Of a stretch of DNA of 64,000 nt, positions 13,742 through 20,792 are shown piece after piece. The position numbers and the translations under genes were made by a program. The notes beneath the pieces were generated by a model that was not told the DNA's origin, did no database searches, and saw only the letters and a list, made by a program, of their open reading frames with translations. Each line of letters opens with the position of its first letter. The stretch's first letter is position 1. This DNA comes from Thiotrichales bacterium (GTDB taxonomy: Bacteria; Pseudomonadota; Gammaproteobacteria; Beggiatoales; Beggiatoaceae), in contig JADGDE010000009.1 in the NCBI GenBank assembly GCA_016745035.1, forward strand, positions 62,001 to 126,000. Direction: 5' to 3'.

Positions 13742-14659
13742 TTAAGCCCTCGGCGTAGACAACTTCCGCAACACAAAAATAAGCCCAAACACCACAGCAG
13801 AGCCAACCCCAGAGAGAATATACCCTTCCATCTCTCCCATACCCCGCGATATGTACCGATAAGCCATAAAAGAGATAAGCAATAAAACCACCACCCAAGA
13901 CATATCCATAAAACTATGCCCTTGCTCATGGCTCATACTATGCACCTTTGCTGGGGTGATTTTATCCTCGGTTGCCGCTGCTCTTAGCATCGCCATCAAT
14001 GCCGCTGGGTTGCCGTCACTCTCGCGGGATATATGGCGTATGAATAGGCTCTTGGTGTAGTGTGAGGCAAAGCGGATTCCCTCGCAATGCTTATCCGCTA
14101 TGTTTTCGCACTCGAATATAGTCAACGGCTCTAGCTCAATTTTTTGATTGAACTTGTATAGCATCTTTTGAATCAAGTTGCGGCGGTTGCTGCTGTCCAT
14201 CACCCCCACCATTTGCACCACTTCGAGCAAGTCTTTTATCGCGTTGGCAGTGGTTGGGTTCACCTCTAAGGAATTGACCACCACAATGCAATGTTTGCCC
14301 GCTAAACTGTCACAAAGTATCTGCACTAGGTCGGGGATTTTTAGGCGGTATATAGGGCGATTTATGTCATCTATGGTCAGCACACCGACACGCTTTGCCC
14401 GTGCCAGTGTTTGCCGTGGAATGATGCCCGCTGGCAGCTTTAGACCATAGGCGGCGTGTACTTGCATAGCCAAATCAAACAGCACTTGCTTGGCTGTGCC
14501 TTCGTGGATTTGAAAACAGGGCAATTCTATCCGCTCAACTAAGGCAGAGATAAAGGCGGTTTTGCCGATACCGCCGTCACCTATCACAAGGACATTGCGC
14601 CCTTGTGTAATCGCCTGCAAGGCTTGGTTTAGGTCGTTATCCCTCCCGATGAGTTCCAT
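13742..14659 (-). CDS. AAA-type ATPase with two C-terminal membrane segments
   Basis: This 305-residue protein begins with a P-loop: NVLVIGDGGIGKTAFISAL (Walker A, ~22-40). A Walker B-like strand GVLTIDDINR follows (~110), and a sensor-like strand HCIVVVNSLE. A winged-helix-like region follows, then two hydrophobic helices (~253-272 and ~282-297) near the C-terminus. Such P-loop ATPases resemble TniB/ExeA-type AAA proteins, but the membrane hairpin is not typical of TniB. It overlaps the upstream RHH-like gene by 23 bases, so the two likely work together, for example in segregation, DNA transport or membrane anchoring of the element. Confidence 0.65.
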   Translation of the reverse strand: MELIGRDNDLNQALQAITQGRNVLVIGDGGIGKTAFISALVERIELPCFQIHEGTAKQVLFDLAMQVHAAYGLKLPAGIIPRQTLARAKRVGVLTIDDINRPIYRLKIPDLVQILCDSLAGKHCIVVVNSLEVNPTTANAIKDLLEVVQMVGVMDSSNRRNLIQKMLYKFNQKIELEPLTIFECENIADKHCEGIRFASHYTKSLFIRHISRESDGNPAALMAMLRAAATEDKITPAKVHSMSHEQGHSFMDMSWVVVLLLISFMAYRYISRGMGEMEGYILSGVGSAVVFGLIFVLRKLSTPRA

Positions 14660-15020
14660 ACTTGGCTTTCCAACTTTCTAACGTCCGTTTCATATTGGGC
14701 TTGGAAGGCAAAGAGGAAAAGCCTTTGCTTTTAAGTGCCTCCCATACCTTGCCACCATTCAAGCCTTGAGCATAGAGCGCCAAGGCTTCTTGGATAAGTT
14801 CGGGGCTATAATCTTGTTTCTGTACCTTATCAACTTGATTAGGTACGTTATCATGTTTATGTACGGAAAAGTCAGGCGCTCGCCCTTCTGCCATACACTG
14901 TTTAATGCCCTCTATCCAATCGGTAGGCACACGCATTACCACCGTTTGTCCATACCATTGAGCTTTGCGACCCTGACCCCGACCAGCGCCCCCCCAGTTC
15001 TTAGATTTATCCTTGTCCAT
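14637..15020 (-). CDS. Small DNA-binding-type protein (GAGRGQGRK start plus HTH)
   Basis: This 127-residue protein starts with a Gly/Arg-rich segment (NWGGAGRGQGRKAQWYGQTV) followed by VVMRVPTDWIEG. That pattern is seen in many phage and plasmid DNA-binding proteins with ribbon-helix-helix character. The C-terminal half (YSPELIQEALALYAQGLNGG) looks like a helix-turn-helix. It ends overlapping the ATPase gene, suggesting a partner role as a DNA-recognition subunit. No precise family is recognised. Confidence 0.6.
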   Translation of the reverse strand: MDKDKSKNWGGAGRGQGRKAQWYGQTVVMRVPTDWIEGIKQCMAEGRAPDFSVHKHDNVPNQVDKVQKQDYSPELIQEALALYAQGLNGGKVWEALKSKGFSSLPSKPNMKRTLESWKAKYGTHREG

Positions 15021-15057
15021 TTGATTCTGTACCTTTTCAACTTGATAACGTACTTAA

Positions 15058-15705
15058 TTAAACTTGTTCTGTATCGACTTCGCAATCGACAGTATTAGCG
15101 GTGTATTGCTCCAGCATGGTACGCAAGCGCTGATGCTGGCTTAGCCCAAATTTTCGCGTAATGCGGACAACTTCCATTTGATACTGCAAATCCATTTCAA
15201 ACAAACCATGCTCAGCCTCTTTGACCTGCATCGCATGAGTCCAAAGTTTATCCGCGTCATAGCCCCCGCCTTTTTGCAATTGCTCAAAGTAACGTAGCTT
15301 GTCCACTTTCAAGCTGTGCATTTCCGCGCCAGTACATAACTGCGCCTTGGTTTTAACTAAATCCTTAACCGCTTTTAGGAAAGCACTGCGCAATGAATCC
15401 TCGGCACTGGATAGCGCCTTAATGTCCTTAGCCCGGTTGCGGTCGCCTTCATTCGAGAATAAGGGAATCTCAAAGGTGAACATTGCCCCCGCGTCCAAAC
15501 CCGATGCGGTCTCGGTGGTGGTTTTCATGGCATAGCCGCTGCGCAGTCTTAACTTGCTAGACCATGAGCGTTTGCCACTGGCAACCATTGTTTTATGGCT
15601 GCCTATCACTTTGCTTTCACTGAGTACCAAGGACAAGGCTTGGTCTAATACCGAGGCATTGGCAGTGCTGCTGTATAAAAATAATAAAAGTAATATGGTG
15701 CGCAT
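15058..15705 (-). CDS. Exported helical protein resembling half of a TolC-type channel
   Basis: This 215-residue protein has a signal peptide (MRTILLLLFLYSSTANA-SV). The mature part has long amphipathic helices with the TolC-like order: SVLDQALSLVLSESKVIGSH, a strand SKLRLRSGYAM, then GAMFTFEIPLFSNEGDRNRA, followed by long helices to the end. The strand F-E-I-P-L-F recalls the outer-membrane efflux family motif 'v.lPlf'. At about half the length of TolC, it could be a single-repeat channel subunit, a decayed copy, or an unrelated helical periplasmic protein. Confidence 0.5.
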   Translation of the reverse strand: MRTILLLLFLYSSTANASVLDQALSLVLSESKVIGSHKTMVASGKRSWSSKLRLRSGYAMKTTTETASGLDAGAMFTFEIPLFSNEGDRNRAKDIKALSSAEDSLRSAFLKAVKDLVKTKAQLCTGAEMHSLKVDKLRYFEQLQKGGGYDADKLWTHAMQVKEAEHGLFEMDLQYQMEVVRITRKFGLSQHQRLRTMLEQYTANTVDCEVDTEQV

Positions 15706-15935
15706 TAGTCCGGCTCCGATTCAAATAAACAATTAATAGCCCCGACCGCTTGCATATCATAAATACGGGCGAGGTCTTGGGTGCTGAGACCTTCGGCAAA
15801 AATCCGAATCTCAACAATGCCACCTTTAGAAATAATCCGCTCAATCTCACCATGAGCGGTGGCAGGCTCAAGGCTGGTTGCCTGCTCAGTGTTGGTGCTA
15901 GGAAAATGCAGCACGTCATTATCACGGCTTGCCAC
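15705..15935 (-). CDS. Hypothetical 76-aa protein
   Basis: A small soluble protein, MASRDNDVLHFPSTNTEQAT at its start, with a helical C-terminal half (GLSTQDLARIYDMQAVGAIN). Its stop overlaps the start region of the next gene. No family recognised, but the tight overlap on both sides supports it as a real operon member. Confidence 0.5.
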   Translation of the reverse strand: MASRDNDVLHFPSTNTEQATSLEPATAHGEIERIISKGGIVEIRIFAEGLSTQDLARIYDMQAVGAINCLFESEPD

Positions 15936-16134
15936 GTTGCCCCTCCAATTCGCTCACAATCGTTTGTGCGGCGCTAGATGCGCGCTTGACGGCTACGCCC
16001 TTAACCTGACTATAATCAAGCGTTGGCGGGATAAACCGCGCTAGTATCAACGCCACATCCTGCGGGGGTGTTTCCCCCGCATTTAGCTCGATATTCACCA
16101 ACTCGCTAAGGTGCTTTTCAAACTCAGTACACAT
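15922..16134 (-). CDS. Hypothetical 70-aa protein
   Basis: A small mainly helical protein (MCTEFEKHLSELVNIELNAG...), overlapping the next gene by 14 bases. It lacks a signal peptide and membrane segments. No family recognised. Position and overlaps suggest it is translated with the two flanking genes. Confidence 0.5.
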   Translation of the reverse strand: MCTEFEKHLSELVNIELNAGETPPQDVALILARFIPPTLDYSQVKGVAVKRASSAAQTIVSELEGQRGKP

Positions 16135-16142
16135 ACTTAGTC

Positions 16143-16457
16143 CTATGGATAAGTTATATCTTCAAGCGAAATAAAACCGTTATAGACACACTCATGGTCT
16201 GGGTTGGCAATTAACCACGGCACAAGCAGGTCCTCATACTTCGGTACAACCTCATTGCAGTACATCAGCCCATAAGGCGCTACCCGAATCCGAAAGCCAC
16301 CGGAAACCGTCTTGGACGAGGTGGCGTACAAACGCCCTTGGTAAAACTGCACCTCAGTAATCCAGTTATCAGGAGAGACCCGCGCAGCATTGACGGGGGT
16401 GGCCATTAAAGATAAGCCCAATAAAGATAAACTAAATAAAGCAGGTTTTAAGTTCAT
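16143..16457 (-). CDS. Exported hypothetical protein (104 aa)
   Basis: The start is set at MNLKPALFSLSLLGLSLMAT, a clean signal peptide cleaved near VNA-AR; GGAAATTAACT precedes it, and the longer frame upstream has no signal. The mature domain is a small beta-rich fold with two cysteines (MYCNEV, HECVYN) that may pair in the periplasm. No family recognised. It is one of several exported proteins in the right operon. Confidence 0.6.
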   Translation of the reverse strand: MNLKPALFSLSLLGLSLMATPVNAARVSPDNWITEVQFYQGRLYATSSKTVSGGFRIRVAPYGLMYCNEVVPKYEDLLVPWLIANPDHECVYNGFISLEDITYP

Positions 16458-16476
16458 AGTTAATTTCCTTTGCCGA

Positions 16477-16614
16477 TTAAAAAAATAGAAAAACTGGAGG
16501 GCGTGTGCCCTCGGCATGTAAAGGTTGATTCATGTTGTTAATTGCCAACCACACAAAGAAGGCGATAATTAAAACACTGAGTAACCACTCGAATGCACGT
16601 TCTAAGAATTTCAT
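16477..16614 (-). CDS. 45-aa single-span membrane protein
   Basis: A short frame, MKFLERAFEWLLSVLIIAFF followed by VWLAINN, gives one membrane helix and a short polar tail. Its ATG overlaps the stop of the upstream gene (ATGA), which supports translation. The size and layout recall small phage membrane or coat proteins, but it has no recognisable signature. Confidence 0.5.
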   Translation of the reverse strand: MKFLERAFEWLLSVLIIAFFVWLAINNMNQPLHAEGTRPPVFLFF

Positions 16615-16952
16615 TTCTCTGTTTCCTGTTCAAAACTTTGGTCTATCAACTTCGATAAGCGCTGATACCTTACCCACTGCTTTCTGTGTTTTGCTCTCAA
16701 CCTACCCTCTTGCTCTAAATGCTTAATATTGTCTTCTAAACTGGGTCGAGAAATAGCTCGAAACCGCTCTCCTAGCTGAATTGATTTTTGTAGTGTTGCC
16801 TGTGAAGCTTCAAAAGCTTCGTCTGCCTGTTTTTGCCACGTATCGCGCCGTACTTCTAAAATTTTCGAGTCCAATGGCATCATAAAAAGACATTGCCTAA
16901 TCAGCCTGATTAACTCCGCCTTGGTTAAAACTTCTAATTCAAGCCTTTTCAC
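16611..16952 (-). CDS. Hypothetical 113-aa helical protein
   Basis: A Leu/Arg/Glu/Gln-rich soluble protein predicted to be nearly all helix with coiled-coil potential (ADEAFEASQATLQKSIQLGE). It starts MKRLELEVLTKAELIRLIRQ and couples by a 4-bp overlap to the membrane peptide downstream. No family recognised. Confidence 0.55.
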   Translation of the reverse strand: MKRLELEVLTKAELIRLIRQCLFMMPLDSKILEVRRDTWQKQADEAFEASQATLQKSIQLGERFRAISRPSLEDNIKHLEQEGRLRAKHRKQWVRYQRLSKLIDQSFEQETEK

Positions 16953-17018
16953 GTTTAAAGCCCCTTAAATATGTTGTTGCTGTCTTGGTATTCGGCACAC
17001 CCCGAACGCCCCACACAA

Positions 17019-17519
17019 TTAATTGTGAGCAGCCCTAGCCCCTAATTTAGCCCTAATCTTTGCCAGCTCCCCATCAATCAACTGCATATCCCGCTTAGGC
17101 TTAGGCAAAGCAGGCAATGGTTTATGACAGGCGGGCATAGCCTTGGTAACAGCGATAAGTTGCCCCAATGTGGGCGGGTAATCATTCCCAGTTTCAAGCC
17201 ACTGCTGATAAGCCTTGTCTGCCCGTTCCTGCCCAATCTTAAGCAGATGCTTAGCCCACTTGTTCGTGGGAACGTGCCCCTCGGTCTTTGTCCACAAACG
17301 CCGATAAGCCTCACCCATAGACGACCACCACGCGACAAGAAAAACTCTTTCCTGGTCACAGGCATTTTTGAACACAGCCTCATTGTCAAACTCAAGGGGT
17401 GACGTTGATGCCTGCGATTCCCATCCCGCACCGGTGTGCGATTTTCTGCGATTCGGTGAGGTCATCAAACCGGACGTTTCGCCGTCCGTCCTCGGTAGTA
17501 GTTCGCTGAGTTGCTGCAT
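17019..17519 (-). CDS. Putative phage-type replication protein (P-like position)
   Basis: The start MQQLSELLPRTDG at 17519 is chosen because AAGGAGG lies exactly 8 bases upstream; earlier in-frame starts lack this. The gene still overlaps the end of the upstream gene by 128 bases. The ~166-residue product contains VFLVAWWSSMGEAYRRLWTK and WLETGNDYPPTLGQLIAV, a pattern typical of small phage replication proteins that follow an O-like initiator (lambda P position). The role as helicase loader is inferred from order, not from clear motifs. Confidence 0.5.
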   Translation of the reverse strand: MQQLSELLPRTDGETSGLMTSPNRRKSHTGAGWESQASTSPLEFDNEAVFKNACDQERVFLVAWWSSMGEAYRRLWTKTEGHVPTNKWAKHLLKIGQERADKAYQQWLETGNDYPPTLGQLIAVTKAMPACHKPLPALPKPKRDMQLIDGELAKIRAKLGARAAHN

Positions 17520-18324
17520 TGCCATTGCCTCCTTGATTAACTTTTGGTGCTTGTGCCTGCTGTTCTGCCTGTGCCTGTTGAGCCTTGTACTGTTCCCACT
17601 GAGTCCGAAAGCCGTTCTTGCCACGCTTTGCCCAGTTGTATAAAAATCTTTGATTATCGGTAATTACACCCGACCAAAACGGGTGAGACTGCGCCCACTG
17701 AAAAGCGGCTTGTCTGTCGTTTAAATTTTCAGGTGTCGATGGCGGTGGCACGTCTTCAAAGTTTTGTGCATCTGCGCCTATAGAGGGAGAGAGGAAAATA
17801 CTATGGTCTTGATGGTATGTTGAATGTCCTTTTTCAGGAACACCCCGTTCCTCAAATGGGACACCCTGTCCTATTTCGTGGACATCTTCAAAATCAGTGG
17901 GTTGTGTTTCTTTTTCACCATAATCCGTCCCTTCTAAAAGACAGGTGTTCCTAGATTGGGACGGGTGTCCCTTTTCAGGGACATCATTAAAAACAACAAC
18001 TTGAGAATATAGGTCTGTAACTTTCACATATAGACGTAGGTCGTCTTTATCTTGAAATTTATCTATTAACTTAAGGTTATGAAGTTTTTTAACTCGATTG
18101 GAAATTGATTGCTTAGCTTTTAAGTTAAGCATGGGCATCTCTTCAATTAGATGGTTGTAATTTAACCATACGTGCCCATTTTTGAGTTGCGCTTTTGGTG
18201 ACTGCATCCAGTCTTGGATGTACCCCAATATTGCCCAGTCGATAAGATCCGTTTTTTTCACAAACCCGGCATCAATGATTGCTTTCTGATTGATTAATAT
18301 CGTGTATTTCATACACAACACCAT
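17392..18324 (-). CDS. Putative replication initiator (O-like, winged helix)
   Basis: This ~306-310-residue protein has its ATG at 18324 or 18312. The N-terminal ~100 residues look like a winged-helix domain (IDWAILGYIQDWM ... KQSISNRVKKLHNLKLI). A low-complexity linker with repeated VPEKGH follows, and then a C-terminal NDRQAAFQWAQSHPFWSG...FLYNWAKRGKNGF segment resembling DnaT/primosomal or phage replication domains. It is the first gene after the repressor-controlled promoter, as in lambdoid early regions. Origin binding is inferred. Confidence 0.65.
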   Translation of the reverse strand: MVLCMKYTILINQKAIIDAGFVKKTDLIDWAILGYIQDWMQSPKAQLKNGHVWLNYNHLIEEMPMLNLKAKQSISNRVKKLHNLKLIDKFQDKDDLRLYVKVTDLYSQVVVFNDVPEKGHPSQSRNTCLLEGTDYGEKETQPTDFEDVHEIGQGVPFEERGVPEKGHSTYHQDHSIFLSPSIGADAQNFEDVPPPSTPENLNDRQAAFQWAQSHPFWSGVITDNQRFLYNWAKRGKNGFRTQWEQYKAQQAQAEQQAQAPKVNQGGNGNAATQRTTTEDGRRNVRFDDLTESQKIAHRCGMGIAGINVTP

Positions 18325-18396
18325 TTAAATTTTACTTTCGCTTGTAAATTCATAAATTGCTTTATTGAAAATTTAATGAAACATTGTTATATTTAT

Positions 18397-18495
18397 ATTA
18401 TAGCAATGTTATAATGCATAAACAACATTTTAAAGCAATACTCTAATTAACTTATATCTTTGTTATATGGATTTTTTGGAGTAATGCTATAAAAT
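18397..18495 (-). promoter_or_regulatory. Divergent control region: right-operon promoter and repressor operators
   Basis: On the minus strand -35 TTGTTT (18425-18420), a 17-bp spacer and -10 TATAAT (18402-18397) face the replication gene. An operator ATTATAGCA-A-TGTTATAAT (18397-18415) covers spacer and -10, the same geometry as at 8984-9013. Related half-sites follow: AAAGCAATACTCTAAT (18433-18448) and AATGCTATAAAAT (18483-18495), the latter at the repressor's own TATAAA box. Three spaced operators between divergent genes resemble a lambda-type switch. Confidence 0.65.
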
Positions 18496-18502
18496 ACAAA
18501 GC

Positions 18503-18901
18503 ATGGAGACTAAACGAAATATGTCAGAACATGACAGACAATGTGCAGACCGTTTAAAAGGCATCTGGAATGCTCGCAAACAGGAATTGCACTTAACTCA
18601 AGAAAAGGTTGCACAACTTGCAGGCTGGTCTAGTGCGTCGGCATTTGGTGCATATTTGCATGGTCGTATCCCTATGAACTTAAATGCTAAAATAACTTTA
18701 GCTAAGATTCTTGAGGTTGACCCTAAAGAGATTGACCCCAATATGCCAGCAGTCCCATCCAATGAATTAACTGATGACGAAAAGCAACTGTTAGCAAACT
18801 TTAGCAAGTTACCAATACGACTAAAAAGGGCAATGTTAGTACAGATGAGAGCGCTAGCCAGTAATGAGGATGATTTGCAAAACCAAGCAACAACCCATTG
18901 A
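18503..18901 (+). CDS. CI-like XRE repressor
   Basis: This 132-residue protein has an N-terminal helix-turn-helix (LHLTQEKVAQLAGWSSASAF, recognition helix in the second half; ~27-50) of the XRE/lambda CI type. A short acidic region and an oligomerisation-like C-terminus follow (LPIRLKRAMLVQMRALA). It has no S24 peptidase, so it would not self-cleave in an SOS response. The ATG lies 9 bases from a TATAAA box, so the mRNA may be leaderless. It is divergent from the replication genes and next to attR, and it likely binds the TATAGCA-type operators. Confidence 0.8.
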   Translation: METKRNMSEHDRQCADRLKGIWNARKQELHLTQEKVAQLAGWSSASAFGAYLHGRIPMNLNAKITLAKILEVDPKEIDPNMPAVPSNELTDDEKQLLANFSKLPIRLKRAMLVQMRALASNEDDLQNQATTH

Positions 18902-18914
18902 TTGATTTGCAATG
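18873..18914 (+). promoter_or_regulatory. Candidate integrase arm-type sites (right)
   Basis: ATTTGCAAAAC (18873-18883) and ATTTGCAATG (18905-18914) match the ATTTGCAAAAT repeats next to attL. They flank the attR core at a distance of about 65-105 bases, similar to the left side. One copy lies within the repressor gene's 3' end. The binding role is inferred. Confidence 0.45.
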
Positions 18915-18978
18915 AATATCTGGTCTTTTTTATTTTCATTATCCTTTGATTTCAATGTATTATGACTCAGGGCATAGA

Positions 18979-19038
18979 GACTTAAAATCCCTCGATGGTA
19001 ACATCGTGTCGGTTCGAGTCCGACCCTGGGCACCATTT
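18979..19038 (+). repeat. attR: 60-bp direct repeat of the tRNA-Leu 3' end
   Basis: Identical to 1243-1302 over 60 bp. Upstream bases (GGCATAGA) do not continue the tRNA, so this is a partial tRNA copy left by integration. Together with attL it defines an element of 17,736 bp from core to core. Confidence 0.93.
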
Positions 19039-19118
19039 CATTTTCAATGACTTAGTGCTTTTCCTAAACTAAATCTAATCTTAAAAATAGTAAAATTGTC
19101 ACAAAAATGTAACACTTT

Positions 19119-19331
19119 TTACGGTGTCCCTTTGTCTGTCACATCTTCATAAGCTGCTTTATACCCCTTAAAATTTCTTTCTAACTCAATTTGAGCATCC
19201 AGCAACTTTATAAGCCCTTGGCGTTCTTCCTCGTCTTTTTTGCCCCATTTTCTATTTAGTGAGCGCAGAGAATTGAGCTTAATTTTTAAGCTTTGAGGAG
19301 TATCTTTTTTGCTAAAACGTGTCCACCTCAT
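19119..19331 (-). CDS. Hypothetical 70-aa basic protein
   Basis: A small Lys/Arg-rich helical protein (MRWTRFSKKDTPQSLKIKLN...), just outside attR. Composition is natural, but no family is recognised. A GGGAAAA stretch lies 13 bases ahead of the ATG. It might be host DNA or a remnant of an older insertion. Confidence 0.4.
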   Translation of the reverse strand: MRWTRFSKKDTPQSLKIKLNSLRSLNRKWGKKDEEERQGLIKLLDAQIELERNFKGYKAAYEDVTDKGTP

Positions 19332-19678
19332 TTGTTTTGTTTTTCCCAGTACGAATCATAGAACTCCTTAGCGTCATAACTTAGAGTCTATGCGAAATAT
19401 GAATAATCGGCTACAAATCTGCTATTTTTTGGTCGGTATGACAGCCTTTTTTATCCACATAAAAATTTACCTAACACTTTACAATATATTTATGTGATGA
19501 TAATTTGTAGTCTTATTTAGTTGCAATTGTTGTGTTATTCGTGCCTGTATGTGGCAAAGGGGAGTCTGTATAACCAAGGTGGGCACATACAGATTTGGGA
19601 TTCCTTTGCCAGCTCAACTGACGAGTTAGTCTAAAATTTTTCAATAACCCCGATTAAATATTTAATAAGGAAATAAAC
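19332..19678. other. Intergenic region with a partial MITE A copy
   Basis: This 347-bp gap carries 19384-19434, which matches one terminal arm of the MITE A family (GAGTCTATGCG, then AAATATGAATAAT and GCTATTTT-GGTC) with a few changes. The other arm is missing. The rest is AT-rich and shows no gene; AAGGA lies before the next GTG start. Confidence 0.6.
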
Positions 19679-20377
19679 GTGCGTAAACTAATATTTTTGA
19701 TAATGCTTTTCCCATCGATAGTTCTTTCTCAGTCATTTGAATTAATTACAAAAAATACCGTTGTAGATGCGACAGGAGTTCTTCCAAATCAAATTTTTCA
19801 TAACAATCAAAATAAACATGAACTTCAGATCATAGTACCTGAAGATAATTTAGGCAAAGTTGCGGGCATTACATGTCAAGACATTAAATTATTTTCAATA
19901 AATGCTGACAGACCAGACATATCAGGAACCCACACTGAATTTAATGTTATGCATGTGATGATTGCAAAATGTGACAATGAAAAACTTGGGAAAAAAAACA
20001 TAGAAAAAAGTGCCAAAAAATCACAGTTGCAGATGAAAAAATTATTGCAAAACTCAAATAATTATCCAGAGAACGAAAAATTTTTACCAGAAATACGCAC
20101 ATTGACGCTTAATAAAAACCTATCTGTTTATTCATTTACGATTCCTATTTTTGGTCGTGGGGGAGCTGCAATGGCACATACAGCAATTATGCACGACATA
20201 AATGATGCAAACCCACTGGTGGTACAAGTTTTTTTTGCTGATTATTTTTTGAGAAATATTGGAATGTCCCCAAAACTAGACACACCAGTCACTGCTCCAT
20301 TACGCCGTGCTCACGAAGATGCTTTAGGATTTGCCATTAACATTTTACGTGCAGCTCATTCGATCATTGAGGAATGA
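19679..20377 (+). CDS. Exported hypothetical protein (GTG start)
   Basis: This 232-residue protein starts at a GTG with AAGGA seven bases upstream. A signal peptide (RKLIFLIMLFPSIVLSQS) is followed by an unrecognised soluble domain with two cysteines (ITCQDIK, IAKCDNE) and a lysine-rich patch near 107-120. AT-richness and codon use differ from the housekeeping genes, suggesting recent arrival. No function can be assigned. Confidence 0.6.
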   Translation: MRKLIFLIMLFPSIVLSQSFELITKNTVVDATGVLPNQIFHNNQNKHELQIIVPEDNLGKVAGITCQDIKLFSINADRPDISGTHTEFNVMHVMIAKCDNEKLGKKNIEKSAKKSQLQMKKLLQNSNNYPENEKFLPEIRTLTLNKNLSVYSFTIPIFGRGGAAMAHTAIMHDINDANPLVVQVFFADYFLRNIGMSPKLDTPVTAPLRRAHEDALGFAINILRAAHSIIEE

Positions 20378-20507
20378 ACGCAAGTGAATTTTTGGTGAGG
20401 TGCCGAAATAAATATGATGTTGTCAAAACTTGATTCCTAGGGCAAATCAGGGATGAGTATCAATTTAACTGGATTACGGATGGTGCGGTAGCCGGAATAG
20501 AGAGAGC

Positions 20508-20735
20508 ATGAACACAATACAGGCGTTAGCATGGAATAGGAAAACCTACCGTTTTGATGTTAAAGGAGAAATTCAAGTGCAAACACGCAAAAATAAGAGT
20601 GCCGATGCAAAGCACAAGGGTGAGTTAGCTCGAAATAGCGATAAAGTTCCATTCATTTATCACTATGCAGGACTACCCCATTACCTTGTGTGGCGGCAAA
20701 CGCAGCGCAGTCTGCCAAATGAGTGGTTAACCTGA
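20508..20735 (+). CDS. Hypothetical 75-aa basic protein
   Basis: A short frame, MNTIQALAWNRKTYRFDVKG at its start, rich in Lys, Arg and aromatic residues. GAGAGAG precedes the ATG. It could be a small independent gene or the remnant of a longer one (no flanking continuation in other frames was obvious). No family recognised. Confidence 0.35.
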   Translation: MNTIQALAWNRKTYRFDVKGEIQVQTRKNKSADAKHKGELARNSDKVPFIYHYAGLPHYLVWRQTQRSLPNEWLT

Positions 20736-20792
20736 TCTGTATATCTTTCCATTTTGAGTATAATCTCTAAAAGCAATAGCGGTAGGGTCTTA

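Noticed and set aside
13742..14659. TniB/Tn7-like transposition ATPase
   Set aside because: Only the P-loop class is shared; no TnsB/TniA transposase or TniQ is nearby and the C-terminal membrane hairpin does not fit.
3746..18324. Element as a filamentous phage (inovirus)
   Set aside because: Small single-span peptides, a P-loop protein with membrane segments and a Gly-rich small protein are suggestive, but there is no Zot/pI-type motor motif, no rolling-circle initiator and no recognisable coat protein.
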